Origin: Fratercula arctica | Lineage: Eukaryota > Chordata > Aves > Charadriiformes > Alcidae | Length of the DNA: 64,000 bases | Assembly: GCA_947846985.1 (NCBI GenBank) | Contig: CANTUZ010000026.1 | Span: forward strand, 57,084,730-57,148,729 | Reading direction: 5' to 3' | Shown: piece after piece, positions 61,830 through 64,000 of the stretch | Layout: every line of letters begins with the position of its first letter | How positions within the stretch are numbered: the stretch's first letter is position 1 | Notes under the pieces: generated by a model | Told to the model about the DNA's origin: nothing | Seen by the model: only the letters and a program-made list of their open reading frames with translations | Databases searched by the model: none | Translations under genes and position numbers: made by a program

Positions 61830-63869
61830 GGAGGGGCGAACTTCTTACTGTCACACTCTTTAATGTTTATATTTATCACAAGCATTTGATTTGCATACAG
61901 TAAAAATAGCTATGGGCAGCTGGTGTTGGTGTTGTAGCTAGTTTCTTCTCTGTTGACTTCAGGTGAGTTTTCCAAATAGCCTCATCAGGGAACGGGGATC
62001 TGCAGCAGGGCAAGGGAAGGGAGGCAGATGTACTGGGTAAGAGAAAGTCATTCACCTCCCTCTCACCACTTAACAGCCCAACCAAATTAGCCCTGAGACA
62101 TAACACTAATTACCCTGGGCGTGGTGCCATGCTTACATGGCTATTCAGATTCCAAGAGCCAACTTGTATCACTGCATGGTGCTCTGTGAGCAAACAATTC
62201 ATGCAGCCCCGGCACCAAGACTTCTAACATGGTGTGATAGTAAAGGGAAGTATTGGCTTGGGAGGCAAAGGGATAAGCAGAAAGGTTGACATGTAGGGGT
62301 GACAACTCAGTGGAGCTGGAGGCTTGGAGACACAAGGGAACAGCAGAAGGGGTGAGGGAGAGAAGAAAGGCTAGAAGACATGCGAGAGTTCAGGGCAATC
62401 TGTTGGGTTTCAGAGGAGTTGTGTCTCCTGCCCTCCTGGCCTCTTGTTCCTGTCTTTTCCCACTGCCACTGTCCTTCATTTATATCAACCTCCCAGATCC
62501 TTGCTGCAAGAAAATAGAGAGTGAGATGAGAGGATTGTTTCTGGGTCTGCCTCCATATGCAAGACTATGCTGAGGACCCCAGCAGAGCTCTGGAGAGCCA
62601 TCTGGGCTTTCCAGCCAACTGCTGCCACCAAACTCTGAACCGTACTTTGCAGAGGCAGCAGTTAGCCTCAAAGAAAAATAAGCACATTGGCCCACCTTAC
62701 TAAAGCCAGTTAGAGGCACATCCTGTTGTCCTTAGGACCTTGAAGATCTGCACCTAAAACTTGCTGAGAAGAGGGCTTATGTAAGGAAAATCCATGTCCA
62801 GAATGTGACACTGTGGGACTCCAGCTCATTCTTGTAAAATTCTTTATAGCAGTGGTATAAACCTGGGAAATCTCCAGTACATAATAATAAGCCCATGCCT
62901 GCTTTTTCACATTTGACAGCCTCAGAAGTGGAACCATCTGCTGATCATGAGATAAGCAGTGATCAACAGATCTGCTTTCTTCTACCTAACCTTGAGCAAA
63001 CGATAATCCAAAAATGAGGAAAATAGCATTCTTCTTAGCTTATTTTTTCTTTCTCCTTTTTCTGTCTGAGGCAGGCATAATCTCCAGAGAGACAACCACA
63101 ATGTTCTGAAAGCAAGAAGAGAAAAAAATCACTTTGTGCCATTTCTGTGGGGAAGCAAATATCTGTCCAGGTGCCTATTCTGGGAAACAGAAAGCAAAAG
63201 ACCATGCAGTTACATTTTCTGGCTGAAGGATCTTTCTAGTGGAAATGTCCTTACCCCAAACATATTTAGTATTACAGGTACCTATCCAATCTATGTCAGT
63301 GTCCAGAGACCCTAACTGAATCTAAAGTCCTCTGAACCTGTCCACAAATAAAAGGAAGAAACCACATTTTTCCACAAAAATCCTCTTTTTTTAAGTGAAT
63401 AACAGAAGTAAGAGAAACAGGGAGAGGTGCAGAGATGACTTATACAGTGGCACAATGAGAAGGGAAAATATTTTCAGGTGTAGACTGATGGTATTTCCAT
63501 GATAGTGGAAACCATGCCAGTACCTACCCCATGAGGATCTGACTTGCCTGTGTCCTTTTAGATAGGGCTATGGATACATCCTCCAAATGCATTTTATTTT
63601 TTACTTTCACTGTAGGCCAGCAAAAGGGGAAGAATTTAATATTCTAAGTATTTTGAGTCATATTATGGCCAGACAAAGAGAAAAAGGGAAAAAGAATTTT
63701 CATTACTGCTTCCTCTAGCATGGGATGAATTTATGCTTAGTGTACACACCAACAAGCGGAGGATTAGAAAACAGATGTAGATAGCAATGCTGAGAACAGC
63801 AAAGACTCACAGACTTCTGGCCAAATTCCCTCTCATAAACCCTGAATGAGGCCAAGGGGAAGGTGATAA

Positions 63870-64000
63870 AGAATCATAAGATTTTGAGATGAGAAAAAAG
63901 TAAACTAGTCTTTCCACCTGACAGTGCAATACTGCTTCCTCTAGTGCATCCTCTTGGCTGGATTCATTGGCTGAATCACAGAAAATGCTAATAATAATAT
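63870..64000 (-). mobile_element. Old CR1 LINE 3' end, minus, runs off the window
   Basis: AGAATCATAAGATTTTGAGA followed by AACTAGTCTTTCCACCTGAC, AGTGCAATACTGCTTCCTCT and AGTGCATCC matches, with decay, the antisense of an old CR1 3' end ('AGAATCATAGAATTTAGAGA ... GCCAGTGCAGGATTGTTCCCT'). Readable similarity fades at about 63955 and the window ends soon after. Confidence 0.6.

Larger units (their letters stand above)
59601..63869. other. Unique non-coding DNA, no gene seen
   Basis: Holds pyrimidine and A runs (61097, 61804) and a CRE-bearing old repeat (61385). Chance frames reach about 100 codons. No exon, RNA gene or further transposon was recognised. Confidence 0.55.

Noticed and set aside
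1..64000. CRISPR array, bacterial operon, integron or phage
   Set aside because: No regularly spaced repeats with unique spacers, no ribosome-binding-site-led gene order, and the repeats are vertebrate; such systems do not apply here.

Overview
The window looks like bird nuclear DNA. The evidence is its interspersed repeats: many CR1 LINE copies, several ending in the CR1 tail octamer (ATTCTATG on the sense strand), and one solo LTR of a type I recognise from bird genomes. I cannot name the species. The sequence is AT-rich and CpG-poor, with long A, C and pyrimidine runs.

I found no protein-coding gene, rRNA, tRNA gene or CRISPR array. Open reading frames are mostly 60-180 codons, overlap on both strands, and none outside CR1 resembles a known protein. 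The window is best read as intergenic DNA or the inside of a large intron. The only real coding traces are dead pieces of CR1 ORF2 (endonuclease/reverse transcriptase).

Layout. 1-16.9 kb: mostly unique DNA with simple repeats (C24 at 9745; a 19-bp duplication at 11130; three 15-bp units at 16624). 16.9-17.8 kb: an old CR1 on the minus strand split by a 201-bp A/C-only-like tract. 17.8-33.8 kb: unique DNA, a short CR1 tail piece (21740), a 43-bp CR1 remnant (22989), a very decayed CR1 covering reverse transcriptase to 3' end (27590-28737), and a possible tRNA-derived SINE (31280). 33.8-34.9 kb: a 1.1-kb CR1, minus. 34.9-43.1 kb: unique, with an (AAAAG)n array at 36281. 43.1-44.5 kb: an internally deleted CR1, minus. 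44.5-50.1 kb: unique, with a small CpG cluster at 46319. 50.1-51.0 kb: the best preserved CR1, plus strand, one stop in about 271 codons. 51-54.9 kb: unique. 54.9-56.1 kb: a CR1 tail followed 285 bp later by a 535-bp solo LTR. 57.2-57.7 and 59.2-59.6 kb: two more decayed CR1 pieces. 63.9 kb to the end: a CR1 3' end running off the window.

The repeats fall into at least two age layers: recognisable bird CR1 (21.7, 33.8, 43.1, 50.1, 54.9 kb) and much older CR1, whose wording resembles copies seen in turtles and crocodilians (16.9, 27.6, 57.2, 59.2, 63.9 kb). A third old layer carries a near-palindromic 'CCCATTGACTTCAATGGG'-type core; two copies contain a perfect CREB/ATF site. I saw no convincing new gene system. 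The most unusual items are the A/C tract inside the old CR1, the (AAAAG)n array flanked by 12-bp direct repeats, and the CRE-bearing old repeats. All family assignments are from memory and reading by eye, with no database search.
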